Below are positions 30,882 through 40,356 of a stretch of 64,000 nucleotides of DNA, piece by piece. The DNA comes from Naegleria lovaniensis (taxonomy: Eukaryota; Heterolobosea; Eutetramitea; Acrasida; Naegleriidae). The notes under the pieces are model-generated. The model ran no database searches. It was given only the letters and a program-made list of their open reading frames with translations, and was not told the DNA's origin. Numbering within the stretch: position 1 is the stretch's first letter; each line of letters opens with the position of its first letter. Where the stretch lies: NCBI RefSeq assembly GCF_003324165.1, contig NW_025407844.1, positions 372,001 through 436,000 on the forward strand, in the 5' to 3' direction. Both the position numbers and the translations under genes were made by a program.

Positions 30882-33002
30882 ATGTTCAAATCTCTTCTCT
30901 CCAATTCATCGGCCATTAAAAGATCTGTGGCTACCACCACCACCTCGAATCATCTATTTGCTTCTTCTCAAAGACGTTTCATTAACAAGGTCGTGAAAGA
31001 TGCCAAGACAGCTGTTGCTGATATTCCTGATGGTGCTACACTGTATGTGTTTATTTTTTTATCAATTATATAAATATTTTATAATATTAATATTCATGGA
31101 ATGATGATGATGACCTCAATATATTTCACTTGTGATCATTCTTCGATGGATCAATACATGTTCGAATATGATATATCCATCACATGAAACTTTTCAAATG
31201 CTCTCGTTTGATGACACGTATACCAACGTGTGAAACTGATGATATTTGGTGTTCATCCTCTTGATACCCTCTACATATTGTGTGTGATATAATACTACAA
31301 TAATACGAATATCATCTCCATCCTCTCAACAGTTGTGTGGGTGGATTTGGTCTCTGTGGTACTCCACAAAAGCTCATTGAAGCTCTCCGTGAAAAAGGTT
31401 CCAAGAATTTGACAGTTGTTTCTAATAATTGTGGTGTAGATGATTGGGGATTGGGTATTCTCTTATCGAATGGTCAAATTAAGAGAATGGTATCTTCGTA
31501 TGTGGGTGAAAATGCTACCTTTGAAAAGTTGTATTTGAGTGGTCAATTAGAAGTGGAATTACTTCCACAAGGAACATTGGCTGAAAAATTGAGAGCTGGT
31601 GGTGCTGGTATTCCCGCATTCTTTACTCCTACTGCAGTTGGAACTGGTAAGTTGAAGTGTTGTCATTGGATTTTGAATTGAATTGGTATCTTGTTTCCGA
31701 TGATGATGTGATTGGAATGACTGCAATTTCATTTTTAACGAATGTGGGCATTGTGTTGGCATTTTTGAATCTGTGTGTACCAATTGAATCAACACTTGGT
31801 CAAAACCAAACACACACACCAAATACCCTCCAAAAAAACACACACATCAAATACCCTCCAAAAAAACACACACAGTCATTCAAGAAGGAGGATTTCCAAT
31901 TAAATTCAAACCCAATTCAAAAGAAGTTGAAATTGCATCCAAACCTCGTGAAGTTCGTGAATTCAATGGTAAACCATACATGATGGAAGAATGGATTCGA
32001 GGTGATTTTGCACTTGTGAAGGGATGGAAGGCAGATACTCATGGCAATGTCATATTCCGTAGAACAGCACGTAACTTTAATCCAATGTGTGCTCAAGCTG
32101 GTAAAGTTTGTATTGTTGAAGTTGAAGAATTGGTTCAACCAGGTGAAATTGATCCAGATCAAGTTCATTTACCAGGTGTATTTGTGGATCGAATTTATCT
32201 TGCTGAACCTTATGAAAAGAGAATTGAAAAGAGAACATTGAGTAAGGTTATGGATTCTCAATCGTCATCTCAATCATCATCTCAATCATCATCTCAACCA
32301 TCATCTCAATCCATGACTCAATCCATCAATGATGTGACTCAATGGGATACTCGTGAACGTATTGTTCGTAGAACTGCACTCGAATTCAAAGATGGAATGT
32401 ATGTCAATTTGGGTATTGGTATTCCAACTTTGGCTTCCAATTATTTACCAAAGGGTGTGACCATTACGTTACAATCTGAGAATGGTATTTTGGGAATGGG
32501 TCCTTATCCAACACCAGGTCAGGAACATGCTGATTTGATCAATGCTGGTAAAGAGACGATCACGACTCTTCCTGGATCCTCTACCTTCTCATCTGCTGAT
32601 TCATTTGGTATTATTCGAGGTGGTCATATTGATTTGACTGTTTTGGGTGCTTTACAAGTGAGTGAAAATGGTGATTTGGCTAATTGGATCATTCCAGGAA
32701 AGATGGTCAAGGGTATGGGAGGTGCTATGGATTTGGTTTCAAGTGGATCTCGTGTGGTGGTCACTATGGAACATACTGCTAAAGGAAATGCTCCAAAGAT
32801 TCTTAAAAAGTGTACTCTTCCACTCACTGGTAAGCAAGTTGTGAATCGTGTCATTACTGAATTGGCTGTTTTTGATTGTACTCCCAATGGATTGGTATTG
32901 GTGGAACATTTCCCAGGTGTGAGTGTGGATGAAATTAGATCAAAGACTGAAGCTAGTTTTACTGTTTCTGACAAGTTGAAACCAATGGAATTTGTTTTGT
33001 AA
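30882..33002 (+). CDS. OXCT1: Mitochondrial succinyl-CoA:3-ketoacid CoA transferase (SCOT)
   Basis: Exons 30882-31042, 31333-31646 and 31876-33002 (introns 290 and 229 bp) join to 533 residues. The N-terminus is a mitochondrial presequence ([23 protein letters not shown]). Family motifs include [17 protein letters not shown] across intron 1, [13 protein letters not shown] across intron 2, [17 protein letters not shown], and [12 protein letters not shown] carrying the catalytic Glu (residue 360) that forms the glutamyl-CoA intermediate. The enzyme moves CoA between succinate and acetoacetate in ketone-body or acetate metabolism in the matrix. The hinge between the A-like and B-like halves is widened by a Ser/Gln repeat ([11 protein letters not shown]), coded by 12-bp repeats near 32264-32312. 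Intron 2 has a duplicated acceptor region. Confidence 0.95.
31811..31875 (+). repeat. Tandem 28-bp repeat at the acceptor of SCOT intron 2
   Basis: Copies at 31811-31838 and 31839-31866 differ by one base. A third partial copy at 31867-31875 ends in the CAG acceptor in use. The unit is CACACACA, then C/T-rich sequence and an A run. Confidence 0.85.
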
Positions 33003-33756
33003 AGATTTTGTTGTTGTTGTATCAAGGACAAGTTTTGTTGATTTTTATTTTGAAAATGTTGTTGATTTTTATTTTGATTATTGCAAATTTTGTTGATTTT
33101 TTTATTATTGCAAATTTTATGAATGACCATTTGCTGCTCTTGAGGGTGTGTGTGTGGATGGGCATGGTGCGCACACGCTGTTCTAATCATTCGAGATATT
33201 AAGGCACGAATATATAATGTGCTTAAACTGTTATGGTAGTCGACGAGCTCGAATACCTCTCATTAACAACAACAAGAACAAGATATCTCACTCCATGTCA
33301 TCTTTGGTCCAAAGGATTTTCAATTATAAATAAGGACACGCATTGTGAAAAATATCTTTGGCTTTCATCATCCTCCTCACCCATCATCCATTCACACATT
33401 TTGAAGCAAACAAGTCATGTGTCACTCGATACTCGTCATTTTTTATTGAGTGCTCACTCAAAAGCCACCCGTCCATCACCATTCTCTCTGGAGCATCACC
33501 AATCAAATTTTTTATTCACATCATCAAAAAAAAGAGACAACACTTGTATTTACACACGTATCCCAAACTCCTACTACTACTCGTGTCTAATACATTGTTT
33601 TCACATTCTCCCCACTACCACAGAATCATTAGTAGTCGTAGTTGAACACAACACTACAACCATTTCTATTATTATTATCACTCTTGTGTTTTTTGAACAT
33701 CACACTATTATTATCAAGACTCTTGAACATACACCATAACAACACACCTTTCCAAA
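33003..33756. other. Spacer between SCOT and myosin II: 3' repeats and myosin leader
   Basis: The first part (33033-33119) has three diverged copies of a GTTGATTTTTATTTTGA-type unit, probably in the SCOT 3' UTR. The rest, up to the myosin ATG, is C/A/T-rich with CACACA and poly-A tracts. A 168-codon frame at 33233-33739 has the composition of translated leader DNA and is not supported as a gene. The myosin promoter should lie here. Confidence 0.5.
33033..33119 (+). repeat. Imperfect T-rich tandem repeats after SCOT
   Basis: The unit GTTGATTTTTATTTTGA occurs at about 33036 and 33061. A variant recurs near 33091 with a doubled ATTATTGCAAATTTT. Confidence 0.7.
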
Positions 33757-36700
33757 ATGAGTGAAGATCAAATTCTTGACCCAAGCACACAAGGAGCTGG
33801 TGATGAATCAGCAAGAAGAAGAAGAGCTCGTGGTGGTGCTGGTGCTTCTGGAGCTAGTGGTGCTGCAGGATCCAAAACCTCATCCTCTGCCAATTTGTTT
33901 ACTAAACTCGTCGATGCTCAATCCGATGAATCGAACTGGAAAGTCAGTGGTGCCAATTTCATGTGGGTTCCATGTTCGAGTGTGGAAGAAGGTAAAGCCT
34001 TTGAAGTTGGAGAAATCAAGGAACGTAAAGGAAAGGAAATTGTGGTTGAGACTGAATCTGGTGATAAGAAAACATTCCCAATTGAAGAAGTCTTTCCAAT
34101 GAATCCTCCAAAATTGACTGGTATTGAAGATATGGCTCGATTGTCTCACTTGAATGAACCTTCTGTTCTCTTCAACTTGAAGAAGCGTTACGATAATGAC
34201 AAGATTTATACATATTCAGGCTTGTTCTTGGTTGCTGTCAATCCCTACAAGAATTTGCCAATCTATACTGATGAAGTCATCAAAAAGCATCAAGGAAAGC
34301 GTAGAGAAGATGCTGAACCACACGTTTTCACTGTTTCTGATGTTGCCTATAGACAAATGTTACAAAATCAACTCAATCAATCCATGTTGGTCACTGGTGA
34401 ATCTGGTGCTGGTAAAACTGAGAACACGAAAAAGATCATTCAATACCTCACCTCTACAGCTGGTTCTTCTCATGGTGCTGGTAAATTGGAACAACAATTG
34501 TTGCAAACCAATCCCTTGTTAGAAGCTTTTGGTAACGCCAAGACGATTCGTAACAACAACTCTTCTCGTTTCGGTAAATTCATTGAAGTTGATTTCAATG
34601 TGAGTGGTTACATTGCTGGTACCAAGATTCAACACTACTTGTTAGAGACAACTCGTGTCGTTGCTCAGGCTCCTGATGAACGTAACTTCCACTTCTTTTA
34701 TCAAATCTTGTCTGATGCTCAATCTCGTAACAAGTATCACTTACAAAATGTGAATCAATACCATTATGTGAATCAATCGGGATGTACCAGTGTCGTTGGT
34801 ATCAATGATGCTCAAGAATTCCAAGAAACTCTCAAATCCATGCGTATCATTGGTATCTCCGAAGAGGACATTGATGCCACTTGTAGAATGGTCGCCTCCA
34901 TTCTCCATTTAGGTAACTGTAAATTCGTGAATGATGAGAATGATTTGAGTATGTTGCCTGATCGTTCTCCTCTCAACACTGCTGCCGAATTGTTGGGTGT
35001 CGATAGTGATGGTTTGGCTAAGGGTTTCATGAAGCCTAACATTGTAACTCCAACAGATATCATTGAAACTCACGTCAATGTGGCTCAAGCTGGTTTCAAT
35101 CGTAATGCTCTCGTGAAGAGTATGTACAATCGATTGTTTGATTGGTTGGTCCGTTCCATCAATCAATCCCTGACCTCCAAAGAGAAGATTAAGAACTTTA
35201 TTGGTGTGTTGGATATTGCTGGTTTTGAAATCTTTGAATTGAACAGCTTTGAACAATTGTGTATCAACTATACCAATGAGAAACTTCAACAATTCTTCAA
35301 TCACCACATGTTCAAGAAGGAACAAGAAGAATACTTGAAGGAAAAGATTGAATGGAAGTTCATTGACTTTGGTTTGGATTTACAACCTACCATTGATTTG
35401 ATTGAGAAGCCTTTGGGTATTTTGGCTATTTTGGATCAACAGACTTTCATGGCTCAACAATCGGAGGAAGGTCTCGTTCGTGAAATCAACAAGAACCATG
35501 GTACTAAGAAACAATTCAAGACTTCTCGATTCAATGAGAAGGAGTTTGTTTTGAGTCACTATGCTGGTGATGTTCCATACAATGTCGTGTCTTGGTTTAC
35601 CAAGAACGTTGACCCACTCAATGAAGACTGTAAGGGTGTCATGGCTGCTTCCGGTAACGCATTGATTCGCTCACTCTTTGATTTGCCAGGAGAACGACAA
35701 AAGGCTGCTGAGAAGAGAAGTGTTGGTTCTGCCCGTTTCAAGACTGTTGCAACCAATTATAAGAATCAATTGAAGGACTTGATGGGTCTCTTGGAATCGA
35801 CTGAACCTCATTTTATTCGTTGTATCAAGCCTAACAATTTGCAAAAGCCTGGTATCATTGATGATCGATTGGTGTTGCATCAATTGAAATGTAACGGTGT
35901 CTTGGAAGGTATCAGAATTGCTCGAAAGGGTTATCCAGGTAGAATTCCATATGCTGACTTTGTCAAGAGATACGACTTGTTGGTTGAAGATAAACGTGCC
36001 TTGGAACAACAACCCAATCTCCGTGGAAAGGCTCAAGTCATTTTGGATACCATCAAATTCGAAGAGACTACTCAATACAAATTGGGTGCTACCAAAGTCT
36101 TCTTGAAGGCCTCACAAGAAGCCTTGATTGAAGAGTACAGAGAAGCTCAAATCTCCAAGATTATTGGTGTGGCTCAAGCTGCTGCATTGGCTGCCTATGA
36201 ACGAGTTGCCTATAAGAAGTTACAAGGTCGTTTGATTTCCATCAAATTGATTCAACGTAACTTTAGAGCCTATTTAAAGTTAAAGAATTGGGGTTGGTGG
36301 AATTTGATCAATTTGGCTCGTCCATACCTCAAGGAATTCTCAAGCGAACAAGTCACAAAGAAACTCAAAGAAGAATTCGAACAAATCAAGAAGGATTTGG
36401 AAGGAGAACGAGATTCCAAGAAGAAACTTGAAATTGAGAAGAATGCTTTGGAGCAATCTCGTAAAAAGTTGATTGATGATTTGGAGGAACAACGTAACAG
36501 AATGGATGCCATGAACAATGCTTTGAATCAATTAGAGAAGGAGTTACGTGATCGAAAGAATGAAATTGATCGATTGCATCATGACTGTGATGATAAGGAC
36601 TCTGAATTGACTCGTAACACTCAATCATTGGCTGCTTTGAATTCCAATATTAAGAAATTGGAAGAACAAATCCGTGATTTGAAGGGTGAGGTTGATCAAC

Positions 36701-39636
36701 GTGAAAAGATTATCAAGAGTAAGGGAAGTGATCTCCAAAATAAGGATTTGGAAATTGAGACCATGAATAAGAAGTCCAAAGATTTGGAGAAGAGAATTGC
36801 TGACTTGGAGAATACTTTGGCTGATGCTAGAAATGACATTAATAACAAGTCGAATGAAGTCTCTCGTCTCCAAATGGAATTGAGTGATCAAGGCATTCAG
36901 TTGGAGAATGAGATCAACTCTCGTAAAGCTCGTGAAGAAGACTTGAAGAAACGAGAAAAGGAAATCAAGGATCTCAAAAAGGAACTCACCGATTCCCAAT
37001 TAGGTGCTGACCAATTGGACACCGAATTGAAGAAGAGCAAGAAGGAGAAGCAATTGTTGGAAGAAGATTTGGACAAGCAAAAGAAAGCCGCTGATCAATT
37101 GCAAAGAAAGTTGACTGCCAGTGAACAACAAGGTGCCAATCTCTCCAATCAACTCGATGAAGAGACTAGAAAGAGACAAGCTGCTGAGAATAAGAATCGT
37201 TCATTGCAATCAGATCTCGACAATGCTTCCTCCAAATTGAATGATATGGAAAATACTTTGCATGATCGTGATGATTTAATTTCTCAACTTCAAGCTGAGA
37301 TTAACAAGTTGAAACAACGAATTTCTGACTTGGAATCTGAAAATCAAAAGTTACAAGAACGTAACAAGGATTTGGAACGCGAGTTGAATGACACTCGTTT
37401 CAGAATGGAAGAAGAACTCAAGAATAAGAATTCTGAAATTGATCGATTGAAGAAACTCTCTGAATCTTCCAAAGATGAACTCACTATGCAACTCAACAAG
37501 ACCAATGATGAAAAGAATGATTTGACCAACAAGTTGAAGAAGGCTGAAAAGGATTTGAAGAACCTAAAGAAGAGCAAGGATGACTTGCAAGCTGAGAAGG
37601 ATGACTCGGATAATCGTATTCGTAAACTCGAACAAGATTTGAGAGAGAAGGAACAAGCTGCTGAGAATTTGGCCAAGAGAATTTCCGATTTGGAGAATGA
37701 GGCTCGCACTCGTGACGCACAAAAGAAATCTACCGAAATGGAACTTGCTTCCGTCAAGGATGATTTGAATCGTACCAAACAACGTGCTGAACAATTACAA
37801 AGTGATTTGGACGCTCAACGTGAACGTGCCAATGAATTGGAGAATTTATTGTCAGACACTGAGGGTGGTAAGAACCAATTAGACTCTCAATTCAAACAAC
37901 TGCAATCAGATTTGCAAAATGAACGTAACAATTTGCAAAAGATGAAGAGTGATAATGAAAGACTTCAACGAGAATTGGATGAATTGAAGAGGGCTCTCTC
38001 CGATAAGCAAAATGAATCTTCTTCTCTCGATTCCAAGGTCAAGACATTGGAAGATAAGATTCGTGAATTGACTGCTCTCTTGGAAACTGAACGTTCTTCA
38101 AAGACTGATTTGGATAAGAAGAGATCCAAGATGGATAAGGAAGTCAAACGATTGGCTCAACAATTGCAAGAGACTGAACAAGCCTTGAAGGGAGAGACTC
38201 AAAAGAAGAATGATGCTGATAATCGTGTCAAGCAGTTAGAGGGTGAAGTGAATAACTTGAAGAGTGAACGTGATCGATTGAATAAGGATTTGAACAATCA
38301 AAGCGGTGATGTCAATGGTCTCAAGAGACAATTAGATGAGAGCAATAACTTGGTTGCCAAATTGAAGGCTGAAATTCAAAAACTTCAAAAGGACCTTTCA
38401 GATCATCATGGCGATCGTGATGAAGCTGAAGAACAATTGCAAGCTTTGAGAAAGCAAATTCAAGAATTGACTTCTCGTCTCGCTGATGCCAACAATAGAA
38501 CTCAACAAGAAGCCTCTTCCCGCCAATCCTTAGAGTCCGACAACAACCGTTTGAAGAGTGAAGTGGCTCGATTGCGCGACGATTTACAAAACGAGAATCG
38601 TAAACTCAAACAAGAAATTGAACGAGTGCAATCGGAGAGTGAGAATGAAAAGAGTGAATTATTGGCTCAATTACAAAAACTTCAAGAAGCATACAGCGAA
38701 GTGAAGGATGAATTGAAGGATCTCTCTAAGAATGCCTCTCGTGGTGGCGGAGTTGTTGGTGGAGTCGATTCTGCTGAAGTTGAAAAATTGAGACGTGAAT
38801 ACGAATTGCAATTGGCTCAATTGAAGGCTCGCGTGGAAGAAGTCACTCAACAACGTGTCGAAGTTGAGAATAAGAAGAGAAGTGTTGAGATGGATTTGAC
38901 TGAAGTCAAGACTCGTCTTCAAACTGAAGAACGACTTCGTAAGAAGGTTGAACAACAAAAGAAGAGTGTTGAAATGGAATGCGATGAATTGAGAGAATTG
39001 GCTGAGGAAGCTGAAGACTTGCGTGATGAGTTGAATCGCACCAAATTAGAACAACAAGGTTTGGTTCAACAATTGAGACAAGATTTACTTCAAGAACGTC
39101 ATTCACGTGCCAGTGCTGAAGAAGCTTCTTCTCGTCAAAAACGTGAAATTGAAGAATTACAACAAGATTTGGAACAAGAAAGATCCAAATTAGATGAAGC
39201 TGCTCGTCGATTGAAGCAACAATATGAGAATGAGATTTTGGATTTGAACAACCAAATTGCTCAAGCCAAGAAGGAACGTTCTGCTGCTTCAAGAGATATG
39301 AAGAAGGCTGATCGTGATTTACGTGAATATCAACGTAGATTCCAAGAAGAGGCTCGTGCCAAGCAAGATTTGGAACAACGATTGACAAAGGTTGAACGTG
39401 AGAACAAGTTGTTGCAATCTCAATCTCAATCAGATGCTTCTAAATATCAAAAATCTGAACAAGATAAGCAAAGATTGGAAGCTGAGAATCGTCAACAAAA
39501 GGACAAGATCTTGGAATTGCAAGATGATTTGGAAAAGTTGAGACAACAAGTCAACTCTGAGAGAAAGAAGACTCAACGTATTGCTAGAAAGGCATCTCCA
39601 TTCAATGCAGGTGAATTGATCGATGATCTCCAATAA
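33757..39636 (+). CDS. Conventional myosin II heavy chain
   Basis: A single 5,880-bp exon of 1959 residues. A Gly/Ala/Ser/Arg-rich leader precedes an SH3-like N-terminal part and the motor. Motor motifs are P-loop GESGAGKTENTKK (from residue 214), switch I NNNSSRFGKF, switch II DIAGFEIFELNSFEQLCINYTNEKLQQFFNHHMF in shortened form, and the SH helix CNGVLEGIRIARKGYPGR. A short neck has IQ-like sequences (LIQRNFRAYLKLKNWGWW) at about residues 810-850. After a Pro in the LARPYLKE junction, an unbroken coiled-coil tail of some 1,070 residues (heptads rich in L, E, K and Q) dimerises into a rod. The end, ARKASPFNAGELID, is a short nonhelical tailpiece with basic and Ser sites. It drives cortical contraction, cytokinesis and amoeboid movement. 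Confidence 0.97.
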   Translation: MSEDQILDPSTQGAGDESARRRRARGGAGASGASGAAGSKTSSSANLFTKLVDAQSDESNWKVSGANFMWVPCSSVEEGKAFEVGEIKERKGKEIVVETESGDKKTFPIEEVFPMNPPKLTGIEDMARLSHLNEPSVLFNLKKRYDNDKIYTYSGLFLVAVNPYKNLPIYTDEVIKKHQGKRREDAEPHVFTVSDVAYRQMLQNQLNQSMLVTGESGAGKTENTKKIIQYLTSTAGSSHGAGKLEQQLLQTNPLLEAFGNAKTIRNNNSSRFGKFIEVDFNVSGYIAGTKIQHYLLETTRVVAQAPDERNFHFFYQILSDAQSRNKYHLQNVNQYHYVNQSGCTSVVGINDAQEFQETLKSMRIIGISEEDIDATCRMVASILHLGNCKFVNDENDLSMLPDRSPLNTAAELLGVDSDGLAKGFMKPNIVTPTDIIETHVNVAQAGFNRNALVKSMYNRLFDWLVRSINQSLTSKEKIKNFIGVLDIAGFEIFELNSFEQLCINYTNEKLQQFFNHHMFKKEQEEYLKEKIEWKFIDFGLDLQPTIDLIEKPLGILAILDQQTFMAQQSEEGLVREINKNHGTKKQFKTSRFNEKEFVLSHYAGDVPYNVVSWFTKNVDPLNEDCKGVMAASGNALIRSLFDLPGERQKAAEKRSVGSARFKTVATNYKNQLKDLMGLLESTEPHFIRCIKPNNLQKPGIIDDRLVLHQLKCNGVLEGIRIARKGYPGRIPYADFVKRYDLLVEDKRALEQQPNLRGKAQVILDTIKFEETTQYKLGATKVFLKASQEALIEEYREAQISKIIGVAQAAALAAYERVAYKKLQGRLISIKLIQRNFRAYLKLKNWGWWNLINLARPYLKEFSSEQVTKKLKEEFEQIKKDLEGERDSKKKLEIEKNALEQSRKKLIDDLEEQRNRMDAMNNALNQLEKELRDRKNEIDRLHHDCDDKDSELTRNTQSLAALNSNIKKLEEQIRDLKGEVDQREKIIKSKGSDLQNKDLEIETMNKKSKDLEKRIADLENTLADARNDINNKSNEVSRLQMELSDQGIQLENEINSRKAREEDLKKREKEIKDLKKELTDSQLGADQLDTELKKSKKEKQLLEEDLDKQKKAADQLQRKLTASEQQGANLSNQLDEETRKRQAAENKNRSLQSDLDNASSKLNDMENTLHDRDDLISQLQAEINKLKQRISDLESENQKLQERNKDLERELNDTRFRMEEELKNKNSEIDRLKKLSESSKDELTMQLNKTNDEKNDLTNKLKKAEKDLKNLKKSKDDLQAEKDDSDNRIRKLEQDLREKEQAAENLAKRISDLENEARTRDAQKKSTEMELASVKDDLNRTKQRAEQLQSDLDAQRERANELENLLSDTEGGKNQLDSQFKQLQSDLQNERNNLQKMKSDNERLQRELDELKRALSDKQNESSSLDSKVKTLEDKIRELTALLETERSSKTDLDKKRSKMDKEVKRLAQQLQETEQALKGETQKKNDADNRVKQLEGEVNNLKSERDRLNKDLNNQSGDVNGLKRQLDESNNLVAKLKAEIQKLQKDLSDHHGDRDEAEEQLQALRKQIQELTSRLADANNRTQQEASSRQSLESDNNRLKSEVARLRDDLQNENRKLKQEIERVQSESENEKSELLAQLQKLQEAYSEVKDELKDLSKNASRGGGVVGGVDSAEVEKLRREYELQLAQLKARVEEVTQQRVEVENKKRSVEMDLTEVKTRLQTEERLRKKVEQQKKSVEMECDELRELAEEAEDLRDELNRTKLEQQGLVQQLRQDLLQERHSRASAEEASSRQKREIEELQQDLEQERSKLDEAARRLKQQYENEILDLNNQIAQAKKERSAASRDMKKADRDLREYQRRFQEEARAKQDLEQRLTKVERENKLLQSQSQSDASKYQKSEQDKQRLEAENRQQKDKILELQDDLEKLRQQVNSERKKTQRIARKASPFNAGELIDDLQ

Positions 39637-39786
39637 GTGTATGAATTGTTTTTATAAAGTTTAAATTATTTAGAAATGATTCGAATGAGTCTTCATTTTC
39701 ACACGATTAGTCTCATCGCCTGTTTCCGTTGGTACGCCTACTAGGTGCAAGAAAATTCGTTCACACACCCTCAAAACTGTGTGAAA

Positions 39787-40296
39787 TTACGATTCATTTT
39801 CCTTATTTTTATTATTCCTATTGTCAAATACATCTTTCATTAAGCCATAGCTCGTTATTTTACAGGTGTAATACAGTTGTGCAATGAAATGAACAAATGG
39901 AACTGAACACACTGCAAACACTCCACCCGTCGCTAGAGAGATGAGACCGACACTAGTTTTTGCCCATAATTTTCTATGGTTGTTATTATTTCCAATTAAT
40001 TTTGTAATCCATTCTTTAGGTGGAGATGAAGATTCTGATGGTTCTACCAATTTAACACCAAATAATTGATGAAAGTGATTATTAAATGCATAATATCCAG
40101 AAACAAATCCGAAAATTGCACCTCCTATCCGAATTCCTGAATTTAACACATCTGGTACAATAGGAAGAGTGGATGATTTAATTGCTTGTTTTGTGTAAAA
40201 GAATGAATCTTGTTTTGTAGATGAAGAGGATGGAGTTGAAGAGGAGGGAGTTGTGGTTGTCCCATCGGAACTGGTCTTTGGTTGTTGTTTAAGCAT
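39787..40296 (-). CDS. Small two-segment membrane protein, unknown
   Basis: A single exon of 169 residues. A Ser/Thr/Lys/Gln-rich N-terminus of about 45 residues is followed by two hydrophobic segments: SGIRIGGAIFGFVSGYYAF near residue 55-73 and VGLISLATGGVFAVCSVPFVHFI near 113-135. Both contain GG/GxxxG-like spacing. A charged, Asn-rich C-terminus follows. I do not recognise it. Its layout resembles the protein coded at 47836-48426 (Ser/Thr leader, two membrane segments, short charged end), but sequence identity is not evident. A mitochondrial or organelle membrane is possible. Confidence 0.65.
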   Translation of the reverse strand: MLKQQPKTSSDGTTTTPSSSTPSSSSTKQDSFFYTKQAIKSSTLPIVPDVLNSGIRIGGAIFGFVSGYYAFNNHFHQLFGVKLVEPSESSSPPKEWITKLIGNNNNHRKLWAKTSVGLISLATGGVFAVCSVPFVHFIAQLYYTCKITSYGLMKDVFDNRNNKNKENES

Positions 40297-40356
40297 TTTT
40301 TATGACTGACTGAATCTTGTTGTTGCTGCGGTGGCATGGAACAGAAAGCAATGTTA

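Noticed and set aside
33233-33739. 168-codon plus-strand frame before myosin
   Set aside because: The composition is that of translated C/A/T-rich leader DNA, with no domain. It lies where the myosin promoter and 5' UTR should be.
37344-39388. Several 60-160-codon minus-strand frames across the myosin tail
   Set aside because: Antisense images of a highly biased Glu/Lys/Leu coiled coil; hydrophobic Ser/Leu-rich output without start or domain support.
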